Below, one piece after another: positions 18,428 through 26,010 of a DNA stretch of 64,000 bases; position 1 is the first letter of the stretch, and each line of letters begins with the position of its first letter. The translations under genes and the position numbers were made by a program. The stretch spans positions 1 through 64,000 of the forward strand of contig NZ_VOLS01000011.1 of NCBI RefSeq assembly GCF_007954265.1, read 5' to 3'. The notes below the pieces were generated by a model that ran no database searches, was not told where the DNA came from, and saw nothing but the letters and a program-made list of their open reading frames with translations. This DNA is from Colwellia sp. C1TZA3 (GTDB taxonomy: Bacteria; Pseudomonadota; Gammaproteobacteria; Enterobacterales; Alteromonadaceae).

Positions 18428-18474
18428 CACTACTACAGTGATAACTACAGTTAAAAACAATTCACTGTAGTTAG
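18428..18474. promoter_or_regulatory. Putative integrase arm-type sites, left end
   Basis: Two direct ACTACAG motifs inside a 27-bp block (18428-18454) are followed by an inverted TTCACTGTAGTT (18461-18472). The 27-bp block recurs with one mismatch at 25161-25187 near the right end. They lie between the attachment site and the integrase start, so they may also autoregulate the integrase promoter. Confidence 0.65.
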
Positions 18475-18489
18475 CTATTAAGGATAGGC

Positions 18490-19797
18490 ATGGCTAAGAA
18501 GTCGAATACTCAGTTTAAAACGCATGATCAAGCAATCCGTTTACCAATAACAGGTAAGCCATACGAGGCTTACAGGGACACTAGCGAACGTGGTACTGGT
18601 CGTTTAGGTGTTCGTGTTTCTGCTAAAGGTAGTAAAACTTGGATGTTTAGATATTTTATTGACTCTAAACCTAAGTTTATTTCGATTGGTACTGTTAGTG
18701 AGAAATTCACTATGCTCAAAGCGGCTGATATTGCCGAGGGTTATTCAAGTGTTATTAGCCAAGGGTTAGATCCAAAAGTTGAATTAGAGAAAGATAAAAA
18801 GCAACAAGCAACGGTTGAAAAAGAAGAATCTTTAAAGGGTAGTATCAAACAATTATTTCAAGCGTATTCTGATCAAATGAAACGCGAGGGTAAGCGAACT
18901 TATGCCACCGTATTTAAGAGCTTAGAAAAAGAAACTTATCCATTTATTTCACCCATCACCAAAGCCAAAGAAGTTAAAACTGATGAAATTAAGCTAATAC
19001 TAGCGGCAATGATAAAAAGAGGTGCGCCAACTCAATCTAATCGCGTGAGAAGTTATTTACTTGCAGCCTTCAACAATGGCTTAAGACATGATAATGATCC
19101 TGCCAGTTTAAATGAAAATGTTTTATTTGGTTTAACATCAAACCCCGTTGCTATTATTCCGCGCCAAAAAGATGCTGAAAATGTAGGTGAAAACTATTTG
19201 TTATTACCCGAAGTTAAAGCGCTCTTAGTTACTTTTCAGCAAGCGCATAAAGTAGGAGAGTTATTCGCGAACCTACTTAAGTTAACTTTTTATACTGGCG
19301 GACAAAGACCTTATGAATTAGCCGCTAGTGAATGGTCAGCCATTGATTGGGATGAAAAGACTTGGCTAATCACTAAAGACATTTCAAAGAATAAGCGTGA
19401 ACACATGATCCCCTTAACCGATACCGCCTTACATATTCTTAAAATACTAAAAGAACAAAACAAAGACAGCCCATTTATATTCCCTAAGCATAGAGCGCCA
19501 TACGAACACGCAAGGCTTGACTCATTTAGCCAGTCTATTGGCTATTACCGTAAAGCTAACCCCGAGTTTAAATCTTTCATTCCTCGTGATATTAGACGTA
19601 CCTGTAAAACGCTAATGGGTGAGTTAGGCGTATCTAAAGAAATACGTGACAGGCTACAGAATCATGCTTTTAGTGATGTGAGTTCACGTCATTATGATCG
19701 CTTTGATTATCTCCCTGAAAAACGTCATGCCTTAGAATCTTGGGAATCAAGATTAAATGAAGTAGCCGTTAAAAATGTCGTTAATTTGAGAGGGTAG
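18490..19797 (+). CDS. int: Tyrosine recombinase (phage-type integrase)
   Basis: A 435-residue site-specific recombinase. The N-terminal ~100 residues resemble the arm-binding DUF4102-type domain (GRLGVRVSAKGSKTWMFRYF). A core-binding region (~110-210) is followed by the catalytic domain. Catalytic residues visible are the arginine in TGGQRPYEL, the RDIRRT box (R369), the histidine in LQNHAF, HxxR-type spacing and the nucleophile Y402 in SRHYDRFDYL, all present. It is 186 bp inside the left attachment site, with arm-like repeats between. It should catalyse integration into, and with an excisionase excision from, the tRNA gene. It looks intact. Confidence 0.93.
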   Translation: MAKKSNTQFKTHDQAIRLPITGKPYEAYRDTSERGTGRLGVRVSAKGSKTWMFRYFIDSKPKFISIGTVSEKFTMLKAADIAEGYSSVISQGLDPKVELEKDKKQQATVEKEESLKGSIKQLFQAYSDQMKREGKRTYATVFKSLEKETYPFISPITKAKEVKTDEIKLILAAMIKRGAPTQSNRVRSYLLAAFNNGLRHDNDPASLNENVLFGLTSNPVAIIPRQKDAENVGENYLLLPEVKALLVTFQQAHKVGELFANLLKLTFYTGGQRPYELAASEWSAIDWDEKTWLITKDISKNKREHMIPLTDTALHILKILKEQNKDSPFIFPKHRAPYEHARLDSFSQSIGYYRKANPEFKSFIPRDIRRTCKTLMGELGVSKEIRDRLQNHAFSDVSSRHYDRFDYLPEKRHALESWESRLNEVAVKNVVNLRG

Positions 19798-19801
19798 AAT
19801 A

Positions 19802-20095
19802 ATGGAAGATGATTATTTAAAAACTAATAGTGAAAAAATTCTTAGCTATGCTGAATCGTTAGTTGTTGATTATATTAAAAACAATAAGTTTTTAGAGTGT
19901 AATCTTATTTGTGAAGGTTTTATGGGAGCCGCACAGTTCCTAGCCATTATTGCTTTTCCTGACAACGTAAAACGTAGAAATGATTTCTATAGCGCAACTA
20001 TGAATGCCTATTGTCGAACACGAACTGATTTTGATAAAACTAAATTACCAGAAGAAGTGACTGTTGCTTGGCATTTAAAGCCTTTGAAGCCTTGA
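19802..20095 (+). CDS. Hypothetical protein of the integrated element
   Basis: A 97-residue acidic-to-neutral protein starting 4 bp after the integrase stop, so probably co-transcribed with it. It reads as a soluble helical protein (SEKILSYAESLVVDYIKNNK). No motif, signal peptide or family is recognised. Confidence 0.6.
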   Translation: MEDDYLKTNSEKILSYAESLVVDYIKNNKFLECNLICEGFMGAAQFLAIIAFPDNVKRRNDFYSATMNAYCRTRTDFDKTKLPEEVTVAWHLKPLKP

Positions 20096-20125
20096 AAAAG
20101 AATAAATCAAACTATATCAGGAGGA

Positions 20126-20593
20126 GTGGGAAGATTAGAAAGTAGCTTTCATGCTTACCATGGGTATAAGTCTTATGAAAAATCAATAACGGATGGAAAA
20201 AAAACTTCTTTTGAAGATGTTTTTAGTCATATATCCACCGCTTACGAGTCTAAAATATCAAAAATGAGCGGAAAGGCCACAGGAAAAGATGGTGATTCAA
20301 AAACAAGAATTAAAAACTTATTAAAAGTGCATAAAAGATATGTTTCTGTAATCCACTTAATAGATGGCTTAGTGTATAGCCTCAGGTTGTTAAATATAGG
20401 AATTAATGAGATGGGGCAACTTACCCATTACAGGGCTTTAATCGAAAATCCAGAGTGGCTTGAGAAAGCTGTCACTGAAGGGAGATTGAAACTATCTACT
20501 GAATTATTAGATTATAAAATAAAAACTAACGAAGGGGGGAGCCATGTAAAACTTGTTTTTAACCCCTCTAAAATAATTCATGTAGAGCTTTAG
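20126..20593 (+). CDS. Hypothetical protein of the integrated element
   Basis: A 155-residue frame opening with GTG at 20126. AGGAGG lies almost directly against that codon, closer than usual, and no better in-frame start is available. The initiation site is therefore uncertain. The protein is basic in its first third (SYEKSITDGKKTSF, SKMSGKATGKDGDSKTRIKNLLK) and helical afterwards. No family is recognised. It sits between integrase and regulator genes of the element, on the same strand. Confidence 0.5.
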   Translation: MGRLESSFHAYHGYKSYEKSITDGKKTSFEDVFSHISTAYESKISKMSGKATGKDGDSKTRIKNLLKVHKRYVSVIHLIDGLVYSLRLLNIGINEMGQLTHYRALIENPEWLEKAVTEGRLKLSTELLDYKIKTNEGGSHVKLVFNPSKIIHVEL

Positions 20594-20677
20594 ACAATCG
20601 TTCCTTTTTGTACGGGGTAAAAATTTGTAGTAATCATTTATTGTTTATTCTCATTCATAGAGATAAGAGTTCAAAAA

Positions 20678-20878
20678 ATGACTAAATATCACAATTACTC
20701 CGATTTAGAAAAAAGATATAACTGCAGCAGGAAGTCAATTTGGCGATGGTGGGCAAAAGAAGGAGTACTAATTCCCCCTAAAAAAGCTCGAGGTGGAAAG
20801 CTACTTGGTTGGTTAGAGGAAGACTTATTGTCCTTTGAATCAGGTGAAGTGCCTTTAGTTGAGGGGATTTTATCATGA
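20678..20878 (+). CDS. AlpA/MerR-like small helix-turn-helix regulator or excisionase
   Basis: A 66-residue protein with a winged-helix signature: YSDLEKRYNCSRKSIWRWWAKEGVLIPPKK, then a GGKLLGWLEEDLLSF wing. Such proteins in satellites and prophages act as AlpA-type activators of replication genes or as excisionases. Its stop overlaps the next start (ATGA), so the two are coupled. The exact role is not determinable. Confidence 0.75.
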   Translation: MTKYHNYSDLEKRYNCSRKSIWRWWAKEGVLIPPKKARGGKLLGWLEEDLLSFESGEVPLVEGILS

Positions 20879-21189
20879 TTATACATAATGATAAGTGCCT
20901 AGAATTAGGCTTACCAACAGCATCGAGTTTTGATAACCAAGTAACATACGTTATTAAAGTTATTAGTGCAGGTATTAAGCTAAATACAAGGAAAGCTCGT
21001 TTTATTGGTATACACAATTTACACAGCATAGCGTCAACACTTCAAAGAAAAGGTTATAAATTCACCCTTGAGCATGGTCGAGTTAAATGCCCGTTCACAG
21101 GTGAATCTCCCCCTCAGCACGTAGACATTGTTTCAATGACTACCGAGCAAATTTCTCATTATAAAAAAACAAAAGCCGCTAAGAGATAA
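20875..21189 (+). CDS. Small putative helix-turn-helix protein
   Basis: A 104-residue protein. The central IHNLHSIASTLQRKGYKF segment followed by a CPFTGE stretch resembles small prophage helix-turn-helix proteins that sit just upstream of replication genes. The assignment is tentative. Overlap with the AlpA-like gene and the 79-bp gap before the primase gene place it in the replication-control segment. Confidence 0.5.
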   Translation: MIIHNDKCLELGLPTASSFDNQVTYVIKVISAGIKLNTRKARFIGIHNLHSIASTLQRKGYKFTLEHGRVKCPFTGESPPQHVDIVSMTTEQISHYKKTKAAKR

Positions 21190-21268
21190 TCAAAGCAGCT
21201 TTCTATAAATTAGCTAGTGGTGCGGTCGCAAACTACAGCCACTAGCTATTAATTAGAGTAATACACTT

Positions 21269-22297
21269 ATGAAATATTTACACGCAAAATCACACCATGT
21301 AACAGATAGCTTTGATTATATCACTTGGCAAGAAGTCGTAAAACTCATCGAGGAGCCGCCAAAGTTAGGTAATGTAAAACCTACTACGGCTAAACTGAAG
21401 TCGGCAGTTATAGCCGCCAATGACGCACCCAATAAAACTAAAGATACTGTTTTATTACATAATAATTTTACCATGTTAAGAGCTGATTTAGATAAGACCA
21501 AGTTGGATATTAGTTCCTTAAAAAATACCTTAAATAATATGGGTTTTGATTCACATATTATTTATACAACTAGTAATCATTTGCAGGGTGATAACGGCAA
21601 CCGATTTAGAATATTTATAGAGTTAGCCTATTCTATTGATTTTGAATTATGGTCTACCTTAACCACCTATTTTAGTTATGTACTAAGTGCCGATGATTGT
21701 GCAAGCAGACCACAACAAATAATGTATTTACCTTGTAGGTTTAAAGGTGATAATTACAATTTTTCAATTGCTAGCGGTAAAGCGTATTCACCTGATGGTT
21801 CAAAATTTCTCGATGATGCTATTGAGTTTAAACGCCAGCAACAAGTCGAATTAGAAGCAAAGCAACAACTTAACAAAGGCCAATTTAAACCGCAATTCAC
21901 TCAGCAGTTAATAGGTAAACAAGTTTCAATAGTTGATGCGGTAAATAATTACTTTGATTGGGACAGCATACTTAATCAATATGGTTACATAAAACAAGGC
22001 AAAGCATGGTTACCGCCCGAGGCTAAAAGTAACAGAGCTGGCGTTTACTTATTAACGGGTAATGATGGTAAAGAGCGCTATTACTCGCACCATGAGAACG
22101 ATCCTTGCGCCAGCAATAGACCGATAGATAAATTCGACTTTATAACTATTAGAGATTATAAGAATGACTCAAAGGTGGCAGTAAAAGAACTGGCTAAACT
22201 GTACTTCAAGAACATAGACGAACATAACAAGAATGAATGGCGCACACACCTGGTCAATGAGCAGTTTAATAAATTGAAAGGGGTAAAACATGGGTGA
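21269..22297 (+). CDS. Primase-like replication protein
   Basis: A 342-residue protein. Residues ~60-160 fit a primase-polymerase fold: an acidic pair in MLRADLDKTK, a central SNHLQGDNGNRFRIFIEL segment with the motif II histidine, and a later SRPQQIMYLPC. The C-terminal third (NNYFDWDSILNQYGY, KGKAWLPPEAKS) resembles zinc-less primase C-terminal segments found with VapE helicases. The stop overlaps the VapE-like start by 8 bp, so the two are coupled and probably form a priming-unwinding module for autonomous replication of the excised element. Confidence 0.7.
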   Translation: MKYLHAKSHHVTDSFDYITWQEVVKLIEEPPKLGNVKPTTAKLKSAVIAANDAPNKTKDTVLLHNNFTMLRADLDKTKLDISSLKNTLNNMGFDSHIIYTTSNHLQGDNGNRFRIFIELAYSIDFELWSTLTTYFSYVLSADDCASRPQQIMYLPCRFKGDNYNFSIASGKAYSPDGSKFLDDAIEFKRQQQVELEAKQQLNKGQFKPQFTQQLIGKQVSIVDAVNNYFDWDSILNQYGYIKQGKAWLPPEAKSNRAGVYLLTGNDGKERYYSHHENDPCASNRPIDKFDFITIRDYKNDSKVAVKELAKLYFKNIDEHNKNEWRTHLVNEQFNKLKGVKHG

Positions 22298-23642
22298 TTT
22301 ATTAGATTTAAATATTGACCTTAATGATTTATCGTTGCCTGAGCCAACAGAAAAAGACCGCGTTAAATTTCCTGATATAACAGTATCAGAAAAAGGCAAT
22401 GCGGTTATCGGTAACACCTCAGATAATTTAAGCACGTTAATAACGTATTTAGCCTATTCTATTCGCTATAACATGATGACATTAGAGCCAGAGATTACTT
22501 CAATTAATCCTTATACTGATGTTCAAGTGAAAGAAACAGACCTCGACACAATTAGAAGTAGGTTAATCAGTGCTGCATCTATAACTAAATTACCTAAAAT
22601 TGCTATTGATGATCATCTTGCCGCTTGCGCTAAATATAATCATTTCCACCCTGTAAAGGATTATTTGAATACTAGTAAGTGGGACGGTAAAAGCCGCCTA
22701 AAAGAGGTGGTAAGCTGCTTAAATGCTGAAAATGAGCAACTAGCTTATTCTATATTTAGTAAGTGGTTAATCGGTTGTGTCGCGTCCTTATATGAACCAA
22801 AGTTTAAAAGTAAGTTAGTACCTATTTTACAGGGCGGGCAATCATTCAAAAAAACCGCTTTTATTGAACGTATAGCCCAAGTAACAGAGTATTCATTTTT
22901 AGAAGGTGCAGAGCTTAACCCTGATCAAAAAGATAGTGTTTTGAGTTGTATTAAATCTTGGATTGTTGAACTTGGTGAACTTGAAAGAACAAGCCGTAAT
23001 AGCCAAGGTTCTTTAAAAGCATTTATCACTAAAGAAGAAGACACCATTAGGCCCCCATACGGCAGAAGTGATATAAAAAAGCCAAGGCAAACTCACTTTA
23101 TAGCTACCGTTAACGGTGATGACTTTTTAAAAGATGATACAGGTAATAGCCGCTATGGTGTAATTAAGATGAATAAATCAGCAGATATTGAAAAGCTTAA
23201 TAGTTTGTTAGGCTGGCGATATGATGGTGGCAGGTGTAAACATCAAGATCCACAGCAGCTATTACAATTCTGGCTTGAAGTTAAAATGTTATATGATAAT
23301 GGTGATACTTGGATGCTTGACGATATCGAATTAAAACTAACCTCAGTTGTAAACGAACAGCATAGAGATAAAGGTTCGCTCTATGACTATTTAAGGGATA
23401 ACTATACAAAAAAACATGACTACCAAAAAGTAGAATGGAAAACGGCAGGTGAATTAGTTGGTGATGACCATAATTTACAATCACATCAAACAAGATTAAT
23501 CGGTAAAGCGTTAACTCAATTAGTAAAGGAGTATCCAGAAATAACCGTAAGAAGTAGAGGTGGTTATAATCAGTATTCTTTATTTAGCTGTAACAGTTAT
23601 GGCGATAGTTTTTCACCTTTGAGCAAGAAGGATGGATTTTAG
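22290..23642 (+). CDS. VapE-family (virulence-associated E) replication helicase-like protein
   Basis: A 450-residue protein of the VapE/VirE-type P-loop family. Visible are HPVKDYLNTSKWDGKSRL, a P-loop region GGQSFKKT (182-189), a Walker B-like WIVELGELE (224-232) and the FIATVNGDDFLKD / RYGVIKM segment near the arginine finger. The canonical glycine before the P-loop lysine is replaced by lysine (KKT instead of GKT or GKS), which is unusual. Partnered with the primase-like protein it should replicate the element. VapE proteins are markers of satellites and phage-derived islands. Confidence 0.85.
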   Translation: MGDLLDLNIDLNDLSLPEPTEKDRVKFPDITVSEKGNAVIGNTSDNLSTLITYLAYSIRYNMMTLEPEITSINPYTDVQVKETDLDTIRSRLISAASITKLPKIAIDDHLAACAKYNHFHPVKDYLNTSKWDGKSRLKEVVSCLNAENEQLAYSIFSKWLIGCVASLYEPKFKSKLVPILQGGQSFKKTAFIERIAQVTEYSFLEGAELNPDQKDSVLSCIKSWIVELGELERTSRNSQGSLKAFITKEEDTIRPPYGRSDIKKPRQTHFIATVNGDDFLKDDTGNSRYGVIKMNKSADIEKLNSLLGWRYDGGRCKHQDPQQLLQFWLEVKMLYDNGDTWMLDDIELKLTSVVNEQHRDKGSLYDYLRDNYTKKHDYQKVEWKTAGELVGDDHNLQSHQTRLIGKALTQLVKEYPEITVRSRGGYNQYSLFSCNSYGDSFSPLSKKDGF

Positions 23643-23950
23643 CCTGTTCTTTTTGCATGGTGGATTAATGGTGGGTTAATAAATTTGATCCACCATAGCT
23701 ACAGGCCAAAACTATCAAGGGTTGTAGGTATACATGGTGTATTAGTGGATGAGTTTTCTATACTTTATATTTATATGATAATAATTAGTATGGTGTGGTC
23801 ATATTGAATAGGGCACTTGTTGTTAACTATATACTGTGCCGCTAAGTAGTGAAAGTAACCCACCTCATCCACCATCCCACCTAAACCCATTAAAAATAGA
23901 GGTTGTAGCAAGGTGGAACAGAAAACTCTAATACACTCCTATCCACTTTT
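23643..23950. repeat. GGTGG/CCACC-rich repeat region, possible replication origin of the element
   Basis: A 387-bp stretch without a gene, directly after the replication genes. It contains ATGGTGGAT and its exact inverse ATCCACCAT about 22 bp apart. Further GGTGG units lie to the left, and a CCACC cluster (CCCACC, TCCACC, TCCCACC) lies near 23860-23880. Iteron-like GGTGG repeats beside a primase-helicase pair suggest an origin. This is an inference. Confidence 0.4.
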
Positions 23951-24029
23951 AGCAGTAAATAGAACAGGCTATTAATATCATGAATGGTAATTGGGTTTAA
24001 TAAGTCGGACACCTAAAGGAGAATATAAC

Positions 24030-24317
24030 TTGGCTAGACCAACAAAATATAATACTGAGCTTTTAATAAAAGCTGATGAATACTTGAAGCTTTGCGAGTC
24101 TAAAAAACAATACCCAACAATTTGTACTTTAGTTAAGTTGTTGGGTATCGGTAGAAGAACATTTTACGACCTGAAATTAAAGCATGACACAATGGCTAAT
24201 ATTCATACTCGAATTTGTGACGCGCAAACTAATTATTTGAGCTATTTAAACGAAACTAGAAGTATTTCCGTAGTCGATTTAAGTAGTTTGAGCGATATTT
24301 TTAATTATGCAAATTGA
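24030..24317 (+). CDS. Small-terminase-like DNA-binding protein
   Basis: A 95-residue protein if it starts at TTG 24030, which is preceded by AAAGGAG with an 8-nt gap. A further upstream TTG at 23991 has no ribosome-binding site. The N-terminus ARPTKYNTELLIKADEYL followed by TLVKLLGIGRRTFYDLK matches the helix-turn-helix of phage small terminase/DNA-packaging proteins. Satellites use such proteins to redirect a helper phage's packaging motor. It is convergent with, and overlaps by 17 bp, the lipoprotein gene. Whether it binds terminase is not shown. Confidence 0.65.
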   Translation: MARPTKYNTELLIKADEYLKLCESKKQYPTICTLVKLLGIGRRTFYDLKLKHDTMANIHTRICDAQTNYLSYLNETRSISVVDLSSLSDIFNYAN

Positions 24318-24978
24318 AGTTACTAATCACTTTATATTTTATCTCGGTATTCGTAGCCGAAATAACTTTAATACGGGCACCAGCATAACCAATTAGATCA
24401 CTTTCACCAAGGTCGTATTCAACTTCTGAACTAAAAGCAGAGCGAGCCATATTATTACTGAATTCGCGGTAACTAATTTTCAGTTTATTACCAACTCGGC
24501 CACTATAGATTAATGTACGTCTAAAACTGTCATTTGTAATAACATTCTCGGTATCTTTACGAATCATTATCTGACCACAGATATCAATATCAATAGGTCG
24601 TAGGATGCAAACCTCGCCATTAGTTTTATTGTGTCTTAGAGTTGAAGTAACAGAGGGGGTCGATACAATTAGTCCCTCATAAATTGAATAACCCGAAAGA
24701 ATGTCTTGAGAGAAGTAATCAAAATCTTGATCTGAGCCTATCTTAAATAATTTACCAGGTTTTATTTTATAAGCAGCAAGACTTGTTTCTTGAGTAATAT
24801 AAATAACTTCTCTCTTAGTCGCTTTCCCTTGATCAAGCAATGGCTCACCTAAACCTGAAGATATTTCTACATTTAAACTAGGGATACTAAATACAGAAGA
24901 ATTTGGAATGTAATTGTATTTAACAGAACTACATGCGCTTATTAATAAAGCTAGTGACGCGATTAATTTTTTTTTCAT
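24301..24978 (-). CDS. Predicted lipoprotein cargo of the element
   Basis: A 225-residue protein with a lipoprotein signal (MKKKLIASLALLISAC; lipobox ISAC, acylated cysteine 16). The mature part is mostly beta-strand-like, with no recognised family. It is the only leftward gene in the element, next to the tRNA-side end, the usual place for accessory cargo. Surface exclusion of phages is a possible role, but there is no direct evidence. Confidence 0.75.
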   Translation of the reverse strand: MKKKLIASLALLISACSSVKYNYIPNSSVFSIPSLNVEISSGLGEPLLDQGKATKREVIYITQETSLAAYKIKPGKLFKIGSDQDFDYFSQDILSGYSIYEGLIVSTPSVTSTLRHNKTNGEVCILRPIDIDICGQIMIRKDTENVITNDSFRRTLIYSGRVGNKLKISYREFSNNMARSAFSSEVEYDLGESDLIGYAGARIKVISATNTEIKYKVISNFNLHN

Positions 24979-25160
24979 AAAAATATCTCTTAAAAAGTGA
25001 GTATTCTACTAACCGTACAGTTTTCGGGCATCATAAGGAAGAAAGTAGTCGCACAGATTTCATACACCGTAACGGAATGTTATCACACATGATTTTATTG
25101 GAGTCACTGGGATAATAAAATAATTCATAATTCATAATACATTTACTAATGATAAAAAAG

Positions 25161-25187
25161 CACTACTACAGTAATAACTACAGTTAA
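25161..25187. promoter_or_regulatory. Putative integrase arm-type site, right end
   Basis: A 27-bp block with two ACTACAG direct repeats, 26 of 27 bases identical to 18428-18454 and in the same orientation. It is 63 bp inside the right attachment site. Confidence 0.65.
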
Positions 25188-25243
25188 TTTTTATAGGTAT
25201 TTATTTTGTTAGTAGGTGTTAACTTGGAGGGTATCGTTAAAAG

Positions 25244-25320
25244 TGGTGGCCCCTCCCTGACTTGAACAGGGGACCTGCCGATTATGAGTCGGACGCTCTA
25301 ACCAACTGAGCTAAGGGGCC
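25244..25320 (-). tRNA. tRNA-Ile(CAU), target of integration
   Basis: A 77-nt gene including encoded CCA. The acceptor stem GGCCCCT/AGGGGCC, the D-arm TTAGCTCAG, the anticodon loop CTCATAA (CAT at 25284-25286 complement) and the T-arm CCCTG-TTCAAGT-CAGGG all fold. The GGCCCCTTAGCTCAG start matches the isoleucine tRNA whose C34 is changed to lysidine to read AUA, rather than elongator Met. Its 3' half coincides with the right attachment site, so the present 3' end came from the element. Confidence 0.85.
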
Positions 25321-25619
25321 ATAATTTTACTTTGCTTTGATAAACACGAAAGGTTCATTGAAAGCGGCGAGAAGTATAAGCATTTTTTATTTTGTTGTCA
25401 CCCTTATAAAGTTAAAAATATGATAAATAAGTCTGATAGTTCAATAGTTGAGCGATTTGTGGTTTTGTCAATCACTTGATGAAATTTATTGGTTACTTTA
25501 TAACAAGTAGACTAATTAATTACCTACCAATACCCGAGATAATAAACTTCCTCGTTTCGGGCAATCACTTTAAGCTAGCTATTGCTCAAAAATACACGCT
25601 GTATTGTTCTACGGGGTAA

Positions 25620-25776
25620 TACCAATCCCATTAAGTTATTACTCACTTGTACTAGTTAAAATAGCTCAAGGCTGTGTTGCTCTCAATCCCAATAGCCAGC
25701 TATTGCTCAATCGAGCGCCTTACCTTGAATTATTTTTCCTGCGCACAACAAGATCACAAACTTAATGGAACTGGTA
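25620..25776 (+). repeat. Palindromic element, family 1 (copy C)
   Basis: A full-length copy in the 690-bp gap between the tRNA and rpoD, TACCAATCCC to AACTGGTA. The rest of the gap holds only the rpoD terminator and no recognisable gene. Confidence 0.85.
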
Positions 25777-25953
25777 TAACAATTTAGCAAATAGCAAATA
25801 GCAAATTATACGTTTCATACCTCACTGATACCTTACAATGAAGGGCTATTAGCAGGCTAATACTTACCTTTAATCAGTTTGGTATATATAATCACAAAAC
25901 CACTGCGTTGAGAGAATCTAACGCAGCGCAGGTGGGTCTACATTAAATGGAGT

Positions 25954-25984
25954 CAAAAAAAATCCAGCTATCAGCTGGATTTTA
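25954..25984 (-). terminator. Terminator after rpoD
   Basis: AATCCAGCT and AGCTGGATT pair as a 9-bp stem with a 3-nt loop, and a T run follows on the minus strand. It lies about 30 bp after the rpoD stop. Confidence 0.85.
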
Positions 25985-26010
25985 TATTGGCATTAATTTA
26001 GTAAAATTAA

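Larger units (their letters stand above)
18264..25250. mobile_element. Integrated satellite-like element at tRNA-Ile(CAU)
   Basis: A 6,987-bp unit delimited by 41-bp identical direct repeats (18264-18304 and 25251-25291), which are the 3' half of a tRNA gene. Contents in order: tyrosine integrase, two unknown small genes, an AlpA-like regulator, a small putative DNA-binding protein, a primase-like protein, a VapE-like helicase, a repeat-rich non-coding segment, a small-terminase-like protein, and a lipoprotein gene on the opposite strand. No capsid, tail, portal, large terminase or conjugation gene is present. The content (int, alpA, pri, rep, terS-like) fits a phage satellite of the PICI kind. 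It is an inference that a helper phage exists. Confidence 0.82.

Noticed and set aside
18264-25250. Complete prophage
   Set aside because: No portal, capsid, tail, large terminase or lysis gene is present and the unit is only 7 kb.
25560-25616. Extra repeat-like stretch before copy C (AGCTATTGCTCA)
   Set aside because: Only about 12 bp match the family 1 interior; too little to call a copy.
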